Counted from the first letter of the stretch, positions 33,217 to 45,672 are shown. The stretch is DNA of 64,000 nucleotides from Streptomyces sp. DG1A-41 (GCF_037055355.1 NZ_CP146350.1:2937001-3001000); one strand, 5' to 3'. The notes: generated from the letters alone by a model not told the origin. Numbers and translations: made by a program.

Positions 33217-33642
33217 ATGGACGCAGACGACAGGAACGTGCTGGCCGGGGCCCGTGTGGCGACCAGGCTTCCCGCTCAGGACCTGGACCGGGCGCGGCGC
33301 TTCTACTCCGAGAAACTCGCTCTGGAACCGGCCGACGAACGGCCCGGTGGGCTGCTGTACCGCTGCGGCGGCGCGGAGTTCGTGCTGTTCCGGTCGACGG
33401 GAGCATCGCCCGGCACCTTCACCCAGATGGCGCTGGAGGTCGGCGACATCGAGGCCGCCGTGGCGGAGCTCAAGCGGCGCGGCGTGGTCTTCGAGGAGGT
33501 CGACGTGCCCGGCTTCCGCACGGAGGGCGGGATCGCCGAGATCGAGGGGAACTACCCGAGCAAGGGCGCCCGTGGGGAACGCGGCGCCTGGTTCCGTGAC
33601 AGCGAGGGGAACCTGCTGGGGATCGGGGAGCCGGTCTTCTGA
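33217..33642 (+). CDS. VOC superfamily (glyoxalase-like) protein
   Basis: This 141-residue protein has one VOC fold: RLPAQDLDRARRFYSEKLAL at the start and WFRDSEGNLLGIGEPVF at the end. GGAG precedes ATG 33217 closely. The substrate is unknown. It is divergent from the SnoaL-like gene. Confidence 0.82.
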   Translation: MDADDRNVLAGARVATRLPAQDLDRARRFYSEKLALEPADERPGGLLYRCGGAEFVLFRSTGASPGTFTQMALEVGDIEAAVAELKRRGVVFEEVDVPGFRTEGGIAEIEGNYPSKGARGERGAWFRDSEGNLLGIGEPVF

Positions 33643-33678
33643 GCGGAGGGTGATGGGGGACCATGGGTCCTGCCGGGA

Positions 33679-34668
33679 TTACCCCCGGCCCCTGGACCGC
33701 GCCGCCCGCGCGATGGTGACCACCGCCTTCTCCAGGGCGTACCCGGGATCGTCCCCGCCGCCCTTCACCCCCGCGTCCGCCTCGGCCACCGCCCGCAGCG
33801 CCACGGCCACCCCGTCCGGAGTCCAGCCCCGCATCTGCTGCCGCACCCGGTCGATCTTCCACGGCGGCATGCCCAGCTCCCGGGCGAGATCGGCAGGTCG
33901 GCCGCCACGCGCCGACGACAGTTTCCCGATCGCCCGGACGCCCTGCGCCAGCGCGCTCGTGATCAACACCGGCGCCACTCCGGTCGACAGCGACCAGCGC
34001 AACGCCTCCAGCGCCTCCGCCGCGCGCCCCTCGACCGCCCGGTCGGCGACCGTGAAGCTCGAGGCCTCGGCCCGGCCTGTGTAGTACCGCCCGACGACCG
34101 CCTCGTCGATCGTCCCCTCGACGTCCGCGACCAGCTGCGAGACCGCCGACGCCAGCTCCCGCAGATCGCTCCCGATCGCGTCGACGAGCGCCTGGCACGC
34201 CTCCGGTGTGGCGGATCTCCCCACGGCCCGGAACTCCTGCCGCACGAACGCCAGCCGGTCCGCCGGCTTCGTCATCCTGGGACAGGCCACCTCGCGCGCC
34301 CCCGCCTTGCGCGCCGCGTCGAGCAGCCCCTTCCCCTTGGCCCCGCCGGCGTGCAGCAGGACCAGGGTGATCTCCTCGGCGGGCGCCCCGAGATAGGCCT
34401 TCACGTCCTTGATCGTGTCGGCCGACAGGTCCTGCGCATTGCGTACGACGACGACCTTGCGCTCCGCGAAGAGGGACGGACTCGTCAGCTCGGCGAGCGT
34501 GCCGGGCTGCACCTGGTCTGGGGTCAGGTCCCGTACGTCCGTGTCGGCGTCGGAGGCCTTGGCGGCGGCCACCACCTCCTGCACGGCACGGTCGAGCAGC
34601 AGCTCCTCCTGGCCCACGGCGAGCGTCACGGGGGCGAGAGGGTCGTCATTCGCAGTCTTCCTGGCCAT
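33679..34668 (-). CDS. holA: DNA polymerase III subunit delta (HolA)
   Basis: This 329-residue AAA+-related clamp-loader subunit opens the beta clamp. It has LAVGQEELLLDRAVQEV at the N terminus, SLFAERKVVVVRNAQDL and the C-terminal collar helix region GMPPWKIDRVRQQMRGW. The start is ATG 34668 (MARKTANDDPL). ATG 34680, four codons earlier, is also possible. Neither has a clear ribosome site. Confidence 0.9.
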   Translation of the reverse strand: MARKTANDDPLAPVTLAVGQEELLLDRAVQEVVAAAKASDADTDVRDLTPDQVQPGTLAELTSPSLFAERKVVVVRNAQDLSADTIKDVKAYLGAPAEEITLVLLHAGGAKGKGLLDAARKAGAREVACPRMTKPADRLAFVRQEFRAVGRSATPEACQALVDAIGSDLRELASAVSQLVADVEGTIDEAVVGRYYTGRAEASSFTVADRAVEGRAAEALEALRWSLSTGVAPVLITSALAQGVRAIGKLSSARGGRPADLARELGMPPWKIDRVRQQMRGWTPDGVAVALRAVAEADAGVKGGGDDPGYALEKAVVTIARAARSRGRG

Positions 34669-34713
34669 CGCGACAAGCATCCCACGCGGCACTGACAGCG
34701 GGCCCCGAAGGGC

Positions 34714-34959
34714 TCACGGCTCCTCCCGCCACCCCTCCCACTCCCCCGCGAACCGGTCCAGCTCCCCGGGATCCAGCCGCTCTTCCTCGTCCCTCAGGAC
34801 GACCAGCCACTGCGCGTCCTCGGCATCGTCCTCGCCGGCCAGCGCGTCCCGCACGAGCTGCGGCTCCTCGACGACGCCGAAGCGCTCGGCAAGCGCCTGC
34901 ACCACCTCTTCCGCCGCATCCCTGTCGGGCAGCACCAGCACATGTCGCACATCACTCAC
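34714..34959 (-). CDS. Small acidic conserved hypothetical protein
   Basis: This 81-residue protein is strongly acidic: MSDVRHVLVLPDRDAAEEVVQALAERFGVV then ... DEEERLDPGELDRFAGEWEGW. There is no known motif. The start has no strong ribosome site. It lies between YceI and holA on the same strand, and family members in Streptomyces have this location to my recollection. Confidence 0.65.
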   Translation of the reverse strand: MSDVRHVLVLPDRDAAEEVVQALAERFGVVEEPQLVRDALAGEDDAEDAQWLVVLRDEEERLDPGELDRFAGEWEGWREEP

Positions 34960-35001
34960 GCCGGCAATTGTCCGACACCCCGCCGCGGACGGACCGCCGG
35001 C

Positions 35002-35883
35002 TCAGCCCTTGCGGACGACCTGCACATCGAGGTCGACCTTGATGCTCGGGCCCACCACCGCGATACCGCGGGCCAGCATCGTCTGCCAGCTCACCGTGAA
35101 GTCGTCCCTGTGCAGCTCGGTCGTGGCCCGGCAGGCCGCCCGCACCTCGCCCTCCATGCCGTTGCCCAGCCCCAGGTACTCCGTGTCCAGCGTGACCGTC
35201 CGCGTCACGCCATGCAGCGACAGCGCCCCCGTCACGGCCCAGCGGTTCCCGCCCTTGTACACGAACCGTTCGCTGTAGAACTCGAGGGTCGGGAACTTCG
35301 CGACGTCCAGGAAGTCCGCCGACCGCAGATGGTCGTCGCGCATCTTCATGTTGGTGTCGATGGACGCCGCGTCGATGACCACGTGCATCGCCGACTGCTC
35401 CAGCGGCTCGGTGATCCGTATGACCCCGGCGAAGGACTTGAACTGTCCGTGGATCCGGGCCAGTCCGATGTGCCGCGCGGTGAAGCCGATCGAGGAGTGC
35501 GCCGGCTCGATCGCCCAATCGCCGGGCGCGGGCAGCTCCGGCGGCCGGGCCACCTGGAGCGTCACGTCACCGAGCGACGCGAGCGAGTTCTCGGCGACCT
35601 GCGTGGTCGCCCGGTACGGCGTGTACCCCTCCGCCGACACGGCGAGCCGGTACTCCCCCGCGGGCACCGTCGTCACGAACGACCCGAACGGATCCGCTCC
35701 CCCGCTGACCACGGAACGCCCCATGGCGTCGGTGACCGCGAACTCCGCGTGTCTGACCGGCTCGTTGACCGGGTCGAGCACCCGGCAGGTCAGCACCCCG
35801 GCGCTCGGCGGAGTCGGCACCGCCGCCAGGGGGCTCGTCCGTTGCACCCGGTTCGTTCGGCTTCCCAGCCAGCGGCCGATCAT
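35002..35883 (-). CDS. YceI-family protein with N-terminal carboxypeptidase-regulatory-like domain
   Basis: This 293-residue protein has two parts. Residues 27-110 form a beta-sandwich of carboxypeptidase-regulatory-like type (GVLTCRVLDPVNEPVRHAEF ... PAGEYRLAVSAEGYTPYRATT). Residues 120-292 form a YceI lipocalin-like domain, WAIEPAHSSIGFTARHIGLARIHGQF to VGPSIKVDLDVQV, which binds polyisoprenoid-like lipids in known members. No signal peptide is visible, although YceI proteins are often exported. ATG 35883 is preceded by GAGG seven bases upstream. Confidence 0.85.
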   Translation of the reverse strand: MIGRWLGSRTNRVQRTSPLAAVPTPPSAGVLTCRVLDPVNEPVRHAEFAVTDAMGRSVVSGGADPFGSFVTTVPAGEYRLAVSAEGYTPYRATTQVAENSLASLGDVTLQVARPPELPAPGDWAIEPAHSSIGFTARHIGLARIHGQFKSFAGVIRITEPLEQSAMHVVIDAASIDTNMKMRDDHLRSADFLDVAKFPTLEFYSERFVYKGGNRWAVTGALSLHGVTRTVTLDTEYLGLGNGMEGEVRAACRATTELHRDDFTVSWQTMLARGIAVVGPSIKVDLDVQVVRKG

Positions 35884-36047
35884 TGGACACCTCGTGCGAC
35901 TCGAAGTCAGCTGTTTGATCACTGTTTCACCGAGGAGGCATTCGACCACCGATGGGGCTTTCGAGGCAACACGGGACCACATCACGGGAATCCAGCACCT
36001 GTGCTGGGAGTACGCACGAGGAGCACCATGTGGACCGAGTGGGGTGT

Positions 36048-36126
36048 CTGGCCCGTCTGCCCCTTCTGCCCTCGCCGCCCCTTGCCCCTCTCGCCCCTCT
36101 CATCCCTCTTGTCCCTCTTGTCAGGG
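36048..36126 (-). other. Purine-rich tract with at least seven G-runs (G-quadruplex-prone)
   Basis: Read on the minus strand just after the N-acetyltransferase stop (36127), the tract has GGG or GGGG runs separated by loops of 3 to 6 bases, such as GGGACAAGAGGGATGAGAGG and GGGGCAAGGGGC. This meets the usual G3+N1-7 criterion over several windows. The plus strand is correspondingly pyrimidine-rich. It occupies much of the 243-bp gap between nat and the YceI gene. Confidence 0.7.
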
Positions 36127-36966
36127 TCAGCCGTCCTGGCCGGTGCCCCGAACCTTCGGCACCGAGCCGAGCTCGATACCGAACCGCTCCCGGTACACCC
36201 CGAGCACCTCCTCGTCCGTCCCCAGCTCCCGCTCCTCCCGGCTGCCGTCGGCCCCGGTCACCGTGAACCTGCGGCCGCTGAGCGTGATCCGCCCTCCGTT
36301 CTCCGTGACCCGCGAGCAGACCAGCGACCGCGTGAAGTGCGACACCGGCGATGTGCTGTGCCACCACGCCCCGGCCACGAAGTCCCCGAGCACCCGCGGC
36401 CGTACCTCCAGGCGGTACTGCGGTCTGCCGTCCCGGATCACGTCCAGGTCCGCCGTCTCCACCGTGTCGTGCCCACCGCGCACCCCGGCCGCGTCCGGCT
36501 GCGCCTCGACGATCCGGAACGTGCCTGCGGGATCCTCCTGTTCTCCCCTCTCCCCGAACGCCAGCGGCAGATGGCAGTGCGCCCCGAACCCGACGTCGGC
36601 CAGCCAGTCACCCCCGTCCACCGTCCGCACCCGCAGCGCGAGGTGGTCGTACGGGATCCCGAGCCGCTCCTCGTCCCCGTACACCCGCGCCGCGAGCAGC
36701 GCCACGTCGTAACCCAGCGCGGCGAGCAACGCCCCGAAGGCTCCGTTGAGTTCGTAACAGAACCCGCCCCGCCGGGCGCCCACCACCTTGTCCAGCAGCC
36801 GCTTCTCCTCCAGCACGATCTCCTCGCCGAGATGGATCGACAGGTTCTCGAACGGCACGGTCCGGAGGTGGCACAGGTGCAGTTCGCGGAGCACGTCGAC
36901 GGTGGGCCACGCCGGGTGCTCGACTCCCAGGCGGCGGAGATAGGCATCAAGCTGTGCTGAGTTCAT
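36127..36966 (-). CDS. nat: Arylamine N-acetyltransferase
   Basis: This 279-residue enzyme transfers acetyl from acetyl-CoA to arylamines, hydrazines or related amines. The catalytic triad is Cys70 (RRGGFCYELNG), His108 (PYDHLALRV) and Asp124 (WLADVGFG). The length is that of bacterial NATs. ATG 36966 lies a few bases from the comEC stop upstream. Confidence 0.92.
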   Translation of the reverse strand: MNSAQLDAYLRRLGVEHPAWPTVDVLRELHLCHLRTVPFENLSIHLGEEIVLEEKRLLDKVVGARRGGFCYELNGAFGALLAALGYDVALLAARVYGDEERLGIPYDHLALRVRTVDGGDWLADVGFGAHCHLPLAFGERGEQEDPAGTFRIVEAQPDAAGVRGGHDTVETADLDVIRDGRPQYRLEVRPRVLGDFVAGAWWHSTSPVSHFTRSLVCSRVTENGGRITLSGRRFTVTGADGSREERELGTDEEVLGVYRERFGIELGSVPKVRGTGQDG

Positions 36967-36970
36967 GCCC

Positions 36971-39622
36971 TCAGTCTCGCGCCACCCTGAGCTCCCCGCC
37001 CTCTCCTACGACCGCCAGTGCGCCGTCCCGGTCCGTCCGCAGCACCGCCGCGCCCCCGGCACGCAGAGCCGCGACCGTGCCGGGCGCCGGATGCCCGTAC
37101 GTGTTGTCCGCACCGCAGCTGATCAGGGCCAGCCGCGGGGCCGCCCGGCGTATCAGGCCGGGGTCCTGGTAGGCCGAGCCGTGGTGGGCGACCTTCAGTA
37201 CGTCCACGCTCTCCAGCGCCTCGGCCGCGGGTGATCTCGCCAGCGCCCGCTGGGCCGGGGGTTCGAGGTCCCCGAGGAGCAGCAGGCTCAGTCCGGCCGA
37301 CCGGACCAGCATGGCGACGCTGGCGTCGTTCGGCCCCTCCGGCGCCGGGTGGGCCGGGAGCGGCTGCGGATGCGAGCCCGGTGGTGGGGCCGGGGGCGGC
37401 CACACCACCTGCCAGGACAACTCCCCCGTACGGCGCTGCTCCCCTGCGGCGGCCCGCGTCACGGGAACCCGCCGGGCCGCCGCCTGTCTCCGTACGAACG
37501 CGGCTTGGTCCGCGGGCTCTTCGAAGCCGGTCGTCTCGATCGCGCCCACCGCCCGTCCGCGCAGCACCCCGGGCAGGCCCGCCACGTGATCGGCATGGAA
37601 GTGGGTGAGCACGACCAGCGGAATCCTGGTGATGCCTAGTGAGCGCAGGCAGTGGTCGACGAGTTGCGGATCGGGTCCCGCGTCCACCACGACCCCCGTG
37701 CTCTCGCCCGCCGCGAGCACCATGGCGTCGCCCTGCCCCACGTCGCACATCACCAGCCGCCAGCCCGGCGGCGGCCAGCCCGTGACCACCCGGGTCAGCG
37801 GCGGCGGCTGCGCCACCAGCAGCACGAGCAGCAGAACGCAGACCCCGCACCACCAGGGATGCCCGAGCAGCCGTCGCCCAGCGAGCAGCACGGCCGGCGT
37901 CACGGCCGCGAGCAGCGCCGCGCCCGCCCAACTGCCCGGCCAGTCCACTCCCGCTCCCGGCAGTGCCGCCCCGGTGCGGGCGACCTCCGCGATCCATTCG
38001 GCCGGCCAATGCGCGCACCACGCCAGGACCTTGGCCACCGGCATCGCCACCGGTGCCGCGGCCAGTGCCGCGAAGCCCAGCACGGTGGCGGGGGCGATCG
38101 CGAACTCCGCGATCAGATTGCACGGCACCGCCACCAGGCTCACCCGCGCCGACAGCACGGCGACGACGGGTGCGCACAGGGCCTGGGCGGCGGCAGCGGC
38201 GGCCAGCGCCTCGGCGAGCCGTGGCGGGACGCCGCGCCGTCGCAGCCCGGCGCTCCAGCGCGGCGCGAGCGTGAGCAGGGCGCCGGTGGCCACGACGGAG
38301 AGCAGGAACCCGTAACTCCGCGCCAGCCACGGGTCGTACAGCACCAGCAGCAGGACCGCCGTCGCCAGCGCCGGGATGAGTGACCTGCGGCGGCCGGTCG
38401 CGAGGGCGAGCAGCGCGACGGCTCCGCAGGCCGCGGCCCGCAGCACGCTCGGGTCCGGTCTGCACACGACGACGAACCCGAGTGAGAGCACACCCCCGAG
38501 CACCGCGGTCGCCCGCAGGGAGACACCGAGGCGAGGCGCGAGCCCTCGCCGCTCGACGTGCTGCGCCAGGCCCGGCGGCCCGAGCAGCAGGGCGAGCAAG
38601 ATCGTGAAGTTGGCCCCGGATACGGCCAGAGTGTGGGTGAGGTCGGTCTCCTTGAAGGCCTCCTCCAGCTCCGGGGTGATCCGCGAGGTGTCCCCCACGA
38701 CCAGCCCCGGCAACAGGGCCCGGGCATCCGCCGGCAGTTGGTCGGTCGCCTCCCGCAGCCCGGCCCGCAACCGCCCGGCGACCCGCTGAGCGGCCGAGGG
38801 TTCCCCCACCACCTCCGGTTCGGCCTGGCCCCGCACCCGCAGCACGGCCGCGACCCGGTCTGCGCCCGTCATCGCGGGCACCAGCCGCGCGCTGACCCGC
38901 AGCCGCGTCGACGGCAGCAGCCCCAGCCACGGCGACGGCACCGGCCCACCGGCGACCGGCCGACCACCCCCGACAGACCCGGTCGCTGGCGCCGACCGCC
39001 CATCCCCGACAGCCCCGGTCATCCCGCCCGCGGACGCCGACCGCCCACCCTCGGCGGCCCGGCCGGCCGACCCCACATCGACGATCACCAGCACCGGCGC
39101 TCGCGTCACCACCGTCGCGCCACCCGTCTCCTGGACGCGCCGCACCTCGGCGTCGATCAGCACAGCGGTTGGAGCGACGCGATCGCCTCGGACCTTCGGC
39201 CGTGTGAGCCGGGGGTCGGAGGTGAGCTCGACCTCGGCGGTCACCGTCGCGTACTCCCGCGCCAGGCCGGGCACCGGCCCCCGGCGTAGATCCGCCCCGT
39301 GCAGCCCGGCCGAGGCGGCAGCCGCGGCCACGCACAGCAGCACGGCGGCGGCCGCCGCCCGCGGCCAGGAGGCCCACCCTGCTCGCCGGGCCAGCGGCAG
39401 CAGGCCGACGGCGGCCAGACAGCCGGCCACGATGCCCACGGTCCACCCCGGCGACGCGCCCAGCACCAGCGCCGCCGTGCCCCAGGCCGCGAGGGCGGGT
39501 GGGACGAGCCGTAGATCCGTGGGTCCCTCCTGCCTCGGACGGGCGCTGCCCAGCCGGTTACCGGAGGAGGCGTGCACGGACGACCTGGCGGGAGATGCCG
39601 GCAGCTCACGGGCGCCCCTCAT
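36971..39622 (-). CDS. comEC: ComEC/Rec2 family DNA-uptake membrane protein
   Basis: This 883-residue polytopic protein is a predicted channel for single-stranded DNA import. An N-terminal domain of about 200 residues precedes the competence domain with many helices and DTSRITPELEEAFKETDLTHTLAVSG. A C-terminal metallo-beta-lactamase domain with LTHFHADHVAGLPG follows from about residue 600. ATG 39622 overlaps the comEA stop as ATGA. Natural competence is not generally shown for Streptomyces, so the role here is open. Confidence 0.9.
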   Translation of the reverse strand: MRGARELPASPARSSVHASSGNRLGSARPRQEGPTDLRLVPPALAAWGTAALVLGASPGWTVGIVAGCLAAVGLLPLARRAGWASWPRAAAAAVLLCVAAAAASAGLHGADLRRGPVPGLAREYATVTAEVELTSDPRLTRPKVRGDRVAPTAVLIDAEVRRVQETGGATVVTRAPVLVIVDVGSAGRAAEGGRSASAGGMTGAVGDGRSAPATGSVGGGRPVAGGPVPSPWLGLLPSTRLRVSARLVPAMTGADRVAAVLRVRGQAEPEVVGEPSAAQRVAGRLRAGLREATDQLPADARALLPGLVVGDTSRITPELEEAFKETDLTHTLAVSGANFTILLALLLGPPGLAQHVERRGLAPRLGVSLRATAVLGGVLSLGFVVVCRPDPSVLRAAACGAVALLALATGRRRSLIPALATAVLLLVLYDPWLARSYGFLLSVVATGALLTLAPRWSAGLRRRGVPPRLAEALAAAAAAQALCAPVVAVLSARVSLVAVPCNLIAEFAIAPATVLGFAALAAAPVAMPVAKVLAWCAHWPAEWIAEVARTGAALPGAGVDWPGSWAGAALLAAVTPAVLLAGRRLLGHPWWCGVCVLLLVLLVAQPPPLTRVVTGWPPPGWRLVMCDVGQGDAMVLAAGESTGVVVDAGPDPQLVDHCLRSLGITRIPLVVLTHFHADHVAGLPGVLRGRAVGAIETTGFEEPADQAAFVRRQAAARRVPVTRAAAGEQRRTGELSWQVVWPPPAPPPGSHPQPLPAHPAPEGPNDASVAMLVRSAGLSLLLLGDLEPPAQRALARSPAAEALESVDVLKVAHHGSAYQDPGLIRRAAPRLALISCGADNTYGHPAPGTVAALRAGGAAVLRTDRDGALAVVGEGGELRVARD

Positions 39623-40734
39623 GGCCGCACGAGATTCCGCAAGTCGGCGAAGCGACGATCACCGATTCCGTTCACGTCGCGCAGCTCGTCCACGGTACGG
39701 AAACCGCCGTGCTGCGTGCGGTAGTCGATGATGTGCTGCGCCAGCACCGGGCCGACACCCGGCAAGGTGTCGAGCTGGTCGGCGGTGGCCGTGTTGAGGG
39801 AGACGGGAGCCCCCGGCATGACGCCGCCCGCCGCCGCACCGCCCGTGCCTCCGGCAGCCGTGCCGCCCGTCCCGGTCCCCATGACGGGAGCCGGTCCGCC
39901 GACGATCACCTGCTCGCCGTCCACGAGGAACCGGGCGCGGTTGAGGCCGTCGGTCTTCGTGCCCGGCTGCACCCCGCCCGCCGCGCGCAGCGCGTCCGCG
40001 ACACGCGATCCGGCCGGCAGCCGGTGGACCCCTGGTTCACGGACCTTGCCGCCGACGTCCACGACGATCTCGGCCGCTCCTGCGGCACCTGTCGCCTTCG
40101 CCGCCCCCGCGGGCGCGCCCGGTCCTCGTTCCGGCTCGGCCGGTCCGCTGTGCCCCTGCTCCCCGTACGGTGCCGCCGCTCGCACCACCTCGGGCGCCCG
40201 CACGGACTGGGTCCGGCCGGTCCAGAAGTGCTGCACGGCGAACGCCGCGGCGACGACGAGCACCACCGTCAGCGCGAGCACGCTCCGCCGCTCCAGGCCG
40301 CACCTCGCCTGCAACCACACGGGCATGCGCTCCCGCACCGCCAGCCCGGCCCGCTCCCGCCAGTCCCCCTCCCCTAGTCGGCCGTCGACACCGAGGGGGA
40401 CCCGGCCGGACTCCACATCGGGTTCCACATCGGGCTCTGCACCGCCTTCCGCAGCAGTCCCCGGCTGAGCGAGTCCTTGCCGAGCACGTCCTGCAGCAAC
40501 CGCCTTCTCGGGCGGACCCTGGCCCGACTCCCACCGCTCCCCGCCCCGTTCGGCATGGTCGCCGAACAGCACCTCCGCGCGTCGGCGGAGTTCCTCCGCC
40601 GAGGCATGGCGATGCCGCGCCCGGCCGCGTGCGACAGGCCGGTGACGGCGATGACGGATACGGCCGTCGGACGCCGGTCCACGGCCCGGCCCGCTGGTCG
40701 CAGTCGCTGTGCGTGAACGTGATCGAAGTGCCAT
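39619..40734 (-). CDS. comEA: ComEA-like DNA-binding protein
   Basis: This 371-residue protein has a long basic/acidic cytoplasmic N terminus, one membrane helix (SVLALTVVLVVAAAFAVQHF), an SLBB domain (VVDVGGKVREPGVHRLPAG) and a helix-hairpin-helix pair (LNTATADQLDTLPGVGPVLA and LRDVNGIGDRRFADLRNLV) that binds double-stranded DNA. A Gly-rich linker (TGGTAAGGTGGAAAGG) joins the last two. I chose ATG 40734, MALRSRSRT. It is the first gene of the coupled comEA-comEC unit. Confidence 0.88.
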   Translation of the reverse strand: MALRSRSRTATATSGPGRGPASDGRIRHRRHRPVARGRARHRHASAEELRRRAEVLFGDHAERGGERWESGQGPPEKAVAAGRARQGLAQPGTAAEGGAEPDVEPDVESGRVPLGVDGRLGEGDWRERAGLAVRERMPVWLQARCGLERRSVLALTVVLVVAAAFAVQHFWTGRTQSVRAPEVVRAAAPYGEQGHSGPAEPERGPGAPAGAAKATGAAGAAEIVVDVGGKVREPGVHRLPAGSRVADALRAAGGVQPGTKTDGLNRARFLVDGEQVIVGGPAPVMGTGTGGTAAGGTGGAAAGGVMPGAPVSLNTATADQLDTLPGVGPVLAQHIIDYRTQHGGFRTVDELRDVNGIGDRRFADLRNLVRP

Positions 40735-40853
40735 GCGACGAGGATCGGCCACGTCGGCACACTCGCGATGATCTTGGTCAATTCCCGGGGACAACGGCCG
40801 ACTTGTGGATAACCCGGCCACCCACACGGGTGATCACAGCCCGCCGCAACCGT

Positions 40854-41699
40854 TCACTGCGGCGAAACCACGACCCCCAGCAACCCGGGCCCCGTGTGCG
40901 CCCCGATCACCGCCCCGACCTCGCTGACATGCAGATCGGCCAGCCCGGACACCCGTGCCCGCAACCGGTCGGCGAGGGCCGCCGCCCGGTCCGGGGCGGC
41001 GAGATGGTGGACGGCGACATCGACCCGGGCGCTGCCCGCACGCTCGGCCGCGATCTCCTCGAGGCGGGCGATCGCCTTCGACGCGGTCCGTACCTTCTCC
41101 AGCGGTTCGATACGGCCGTCGGCCAGTTGCAGCAACGGTTTCACCGCGAGCGCCGAGCCCAGCAGGGCTTGCGCGGCACCGATACGGCCACCGCGGCGCA
41201 GGTAGTCGAGGGTGTCGACGTAGAAGTAGGCCGACGTGCCCGCGGCCCGCTTCTCCGCGGCCGTGACGGCCTCGTCCACCGTGCCGCCCGACTCCGCTGT
41301 CTCCGCCGCGGCAAGGGCGCAGAAGCCGAGCGCCATCGCGATCATGCCGGTGTCCACCACCCGCACCGGCACCGGCGCCTGCCGCGCGGCGACGACGGCC
41401 GCGTCGTACGTACCGGAGAGCTCGGCGGAGAGATGGAGGGAGACGATGCCGGTGGCGCCGGACTCGGCGACCTTGCGGTACGTCTCCTCGAAGAGGGCGG
41501 GGCTGGGCCGCGAGGTCGTCACCGGGCGCCGCTTCTGCAAAGCCTGGGCAAGGGCGCGGGTCGAGATCTCGGTGCCCTCCTCCAGCGCCCGGTCGCCGAG
41601 GACGACGGTCAGAGGTACCGCTGTGATGCCGTGACGCTCCATCGCCCGGGCCGACAGGTAGGCCGTTGAATCGGTGACGATCGCGACATGGCGGGACAT
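40854..41699 (-). CDS. DegV family fatty acid-binding protein
   Basis: This 281-residue protein begins MSRHVAIVTDSTAYL, as DegV/FakB proteins do. VTTSRPSPALFEETYRK is the fatty acid-contacting TSxPS motif and VVDTGMIAMALGF the second domain. Family members bind acyl chains, as in FakB fatty acid kinase partners. No FakA is seen nearby. It starts 72 bp from the membrane protein gene. Confidence 0.85.
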   Translation of the reverse strand: MSRHVAIVTDSTAYLSARAMERHGITAVPLTVVLGDRALEEGTEISTRALAQALQKRRPVTTSRPSPALFEETYRKVAESGATGIVSLHLSAELSGTYDAAVVAARQAPVPVRVVDTGMIAMALGFCALAAAETAESGGTVDEAVTAAEKRAAGTSAYFYVDTLDYLRRGGRIGAAQALLGSALAVKPLLQLADGRIEPLEKVRTASKAIARLEEIAAERAGSARVDVAVHHLAAPDRAAALADRLRARVSGLADLHVSEVGAVIGAHTGPGLLGVVVSPQ

Positions 41700-41771
41700 G
41701 AGCTGGAGGTTACCTGCCGTAGTGCCCGTGCGGCAGCCCGGCCCCCGAGCCCTGTGACACGAGTGGCCGGA

Positions 41772-42533
41772 TCAAGTGGTGCTCTCGGGGCGGGGCTTCT
41801 TCTGCCAGGGGTAGGTGGGGCGCGGTCCCGGCGGGGTGATGGCGGGCCGTGCCGGCTCGTGCGCCGGGCTCGACTGCGGGGTCTCCGGCCAGGTCTGTCC
41901 GGCCGTGGCGGCATCGGCGGCGGGCGCCTCGGGCCACGGCGTCGCGGCGGGCCGCGGCTCCGGCGAGGAGGCGGGCTGGGACTCCGGCGCCGTCGTCCAG
42001 TGCCGTAGTGCCCCGGCCTCCATGTCGATCTGGGCGCTGAGCGTGTCCAGGTCGTCCTCCGCGAAGCGTCGGGCGCGGTCCCGGGCGGCCCAGCGCAGGG
42101 CGTCCGCCGACTGTGTGATGCGTTCGGTGCGCTCGCGCAGCTCGGGCAGCCGCTCACCGAGGGCGGTGCGGTCGGGCTCGGACTCCAGGCGTTTCAGCTC
42201 GTCGTCCAGCTCGTGGCCGTGCGCGCTGAGCCGTTCGAAGAGGCCGATGGACTCCTTCAGGGACTCGTCCTCAGCGACGGCCGCGTGCAGCGCGTCCTGG
42301 GTGGCACGCATCGAGGTGCGCAGTCTCAGCCGCAGTTGGGCGAGTTCGCCCGCGGCGCCCGGCTGGGCGAAGGACTTGGCCCGCAGGGTGTGGTCCTCGA
42401 CCGTGCGGCGGGCCTGCGTGATGCCGCGGTCCACGCCTCGCTTGGCGGCGCCGACCACCTTGACCGTGGCGTACACACCGAGTCCGAAAAGGAGCACGAA
42501 GAGCAGAGCGAATACTGCGATCACTGCGTCCAC
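41772..42533 (-). CDS. Membrane-anchored coiled-coil hypothetical protein
   Basis: This 253-residue protein has an N-terminal helix (AVIAVFALLFVLLFGLGVYATVKVV), a charged helical region with coiled-coil character to about residue 165, and a Pro/Ser/Ala-rich tail. GTG 42533 is preceded by GGAGG five bases upstream, so I prefer it to the ATG nine codons earlier. No known domain is seen. The 138 bp before leuS hold only a possible weak hairpin. Confidence 0.68.
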   Translation of the reverse strand: MDAVIAVFALLFVLLFGLGVYATVKVVGAAKRGVDRGITQARRTVEDHTLRAKSFAQPGAAGELAQLRLRLRTSMRATQDALHAAVAEDESLKESIGLFERLSAHGHELDDELKRLESEPDRTALGERLPELRERTERITQSADALRWAARDRARRFAEDDLDTLSAQIDMEAGALRHWTTAPESQPASSPEPRPAATPWPEAPAADAATAGQTWPETPQSSPAHEPARPAITPPGPRPTYPWQKKPRPESTT

Positions 42534-42671
42534 CGGCTCCTCCTCAGGGCGTCTCGGCACATCTCACACCGCTCTTCAACGGTAAACGCAACAGGCAGGC
42601 CCGGAGTTCCAGAAAAACCCCGAACCTGCCCGTAGGGGACCACCCCGAGAGCCGTCCGCAGCGCCTGGCGG

Positions 42672-45545
<2,874 letters not shown>

Positions 45546-45600
45546 GATCCTCAAAGCTCCATCGATCGTCTCTGCCTGCGGCGGTGTGGTTCGAGAAACG

Positions 45601-45624
45601 AAAAATCCCCTCGCACAGGAGGGG
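45601..45624 (-). terminator. Intrinsic terminator in the leuS leader
   Basis: In the minus-strand RNA the stem CCCCTC/GAGGGG with a 6-base loop is followed by AUUUUUCG. A U-run is rare in this genome, which makes a functional terminator likely. It lies 56 bp before the leuS start and 49 bp after the leader peptide stop. Confidence 0.8.
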
Positions 45625-45638
45625 ACGCCGCGCCGATT

Positions 45639-45666
45639 CCGGCCACTCGACTCGTCCGGTGGCCGG
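45639..45666 (-). promoter_or_regulatory. Leader hairpin between leader peptide and terminator
   Basis: The arms CCGGCCAC and GTGGCCGG are perfect with a 12-base loop. It begins six bases after the leader peptide stop and could be the pause hairpin or part of an alternative structure of the attenuator. Confidence 0.6.
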
Positions 45667-45672
45667 GACTGA

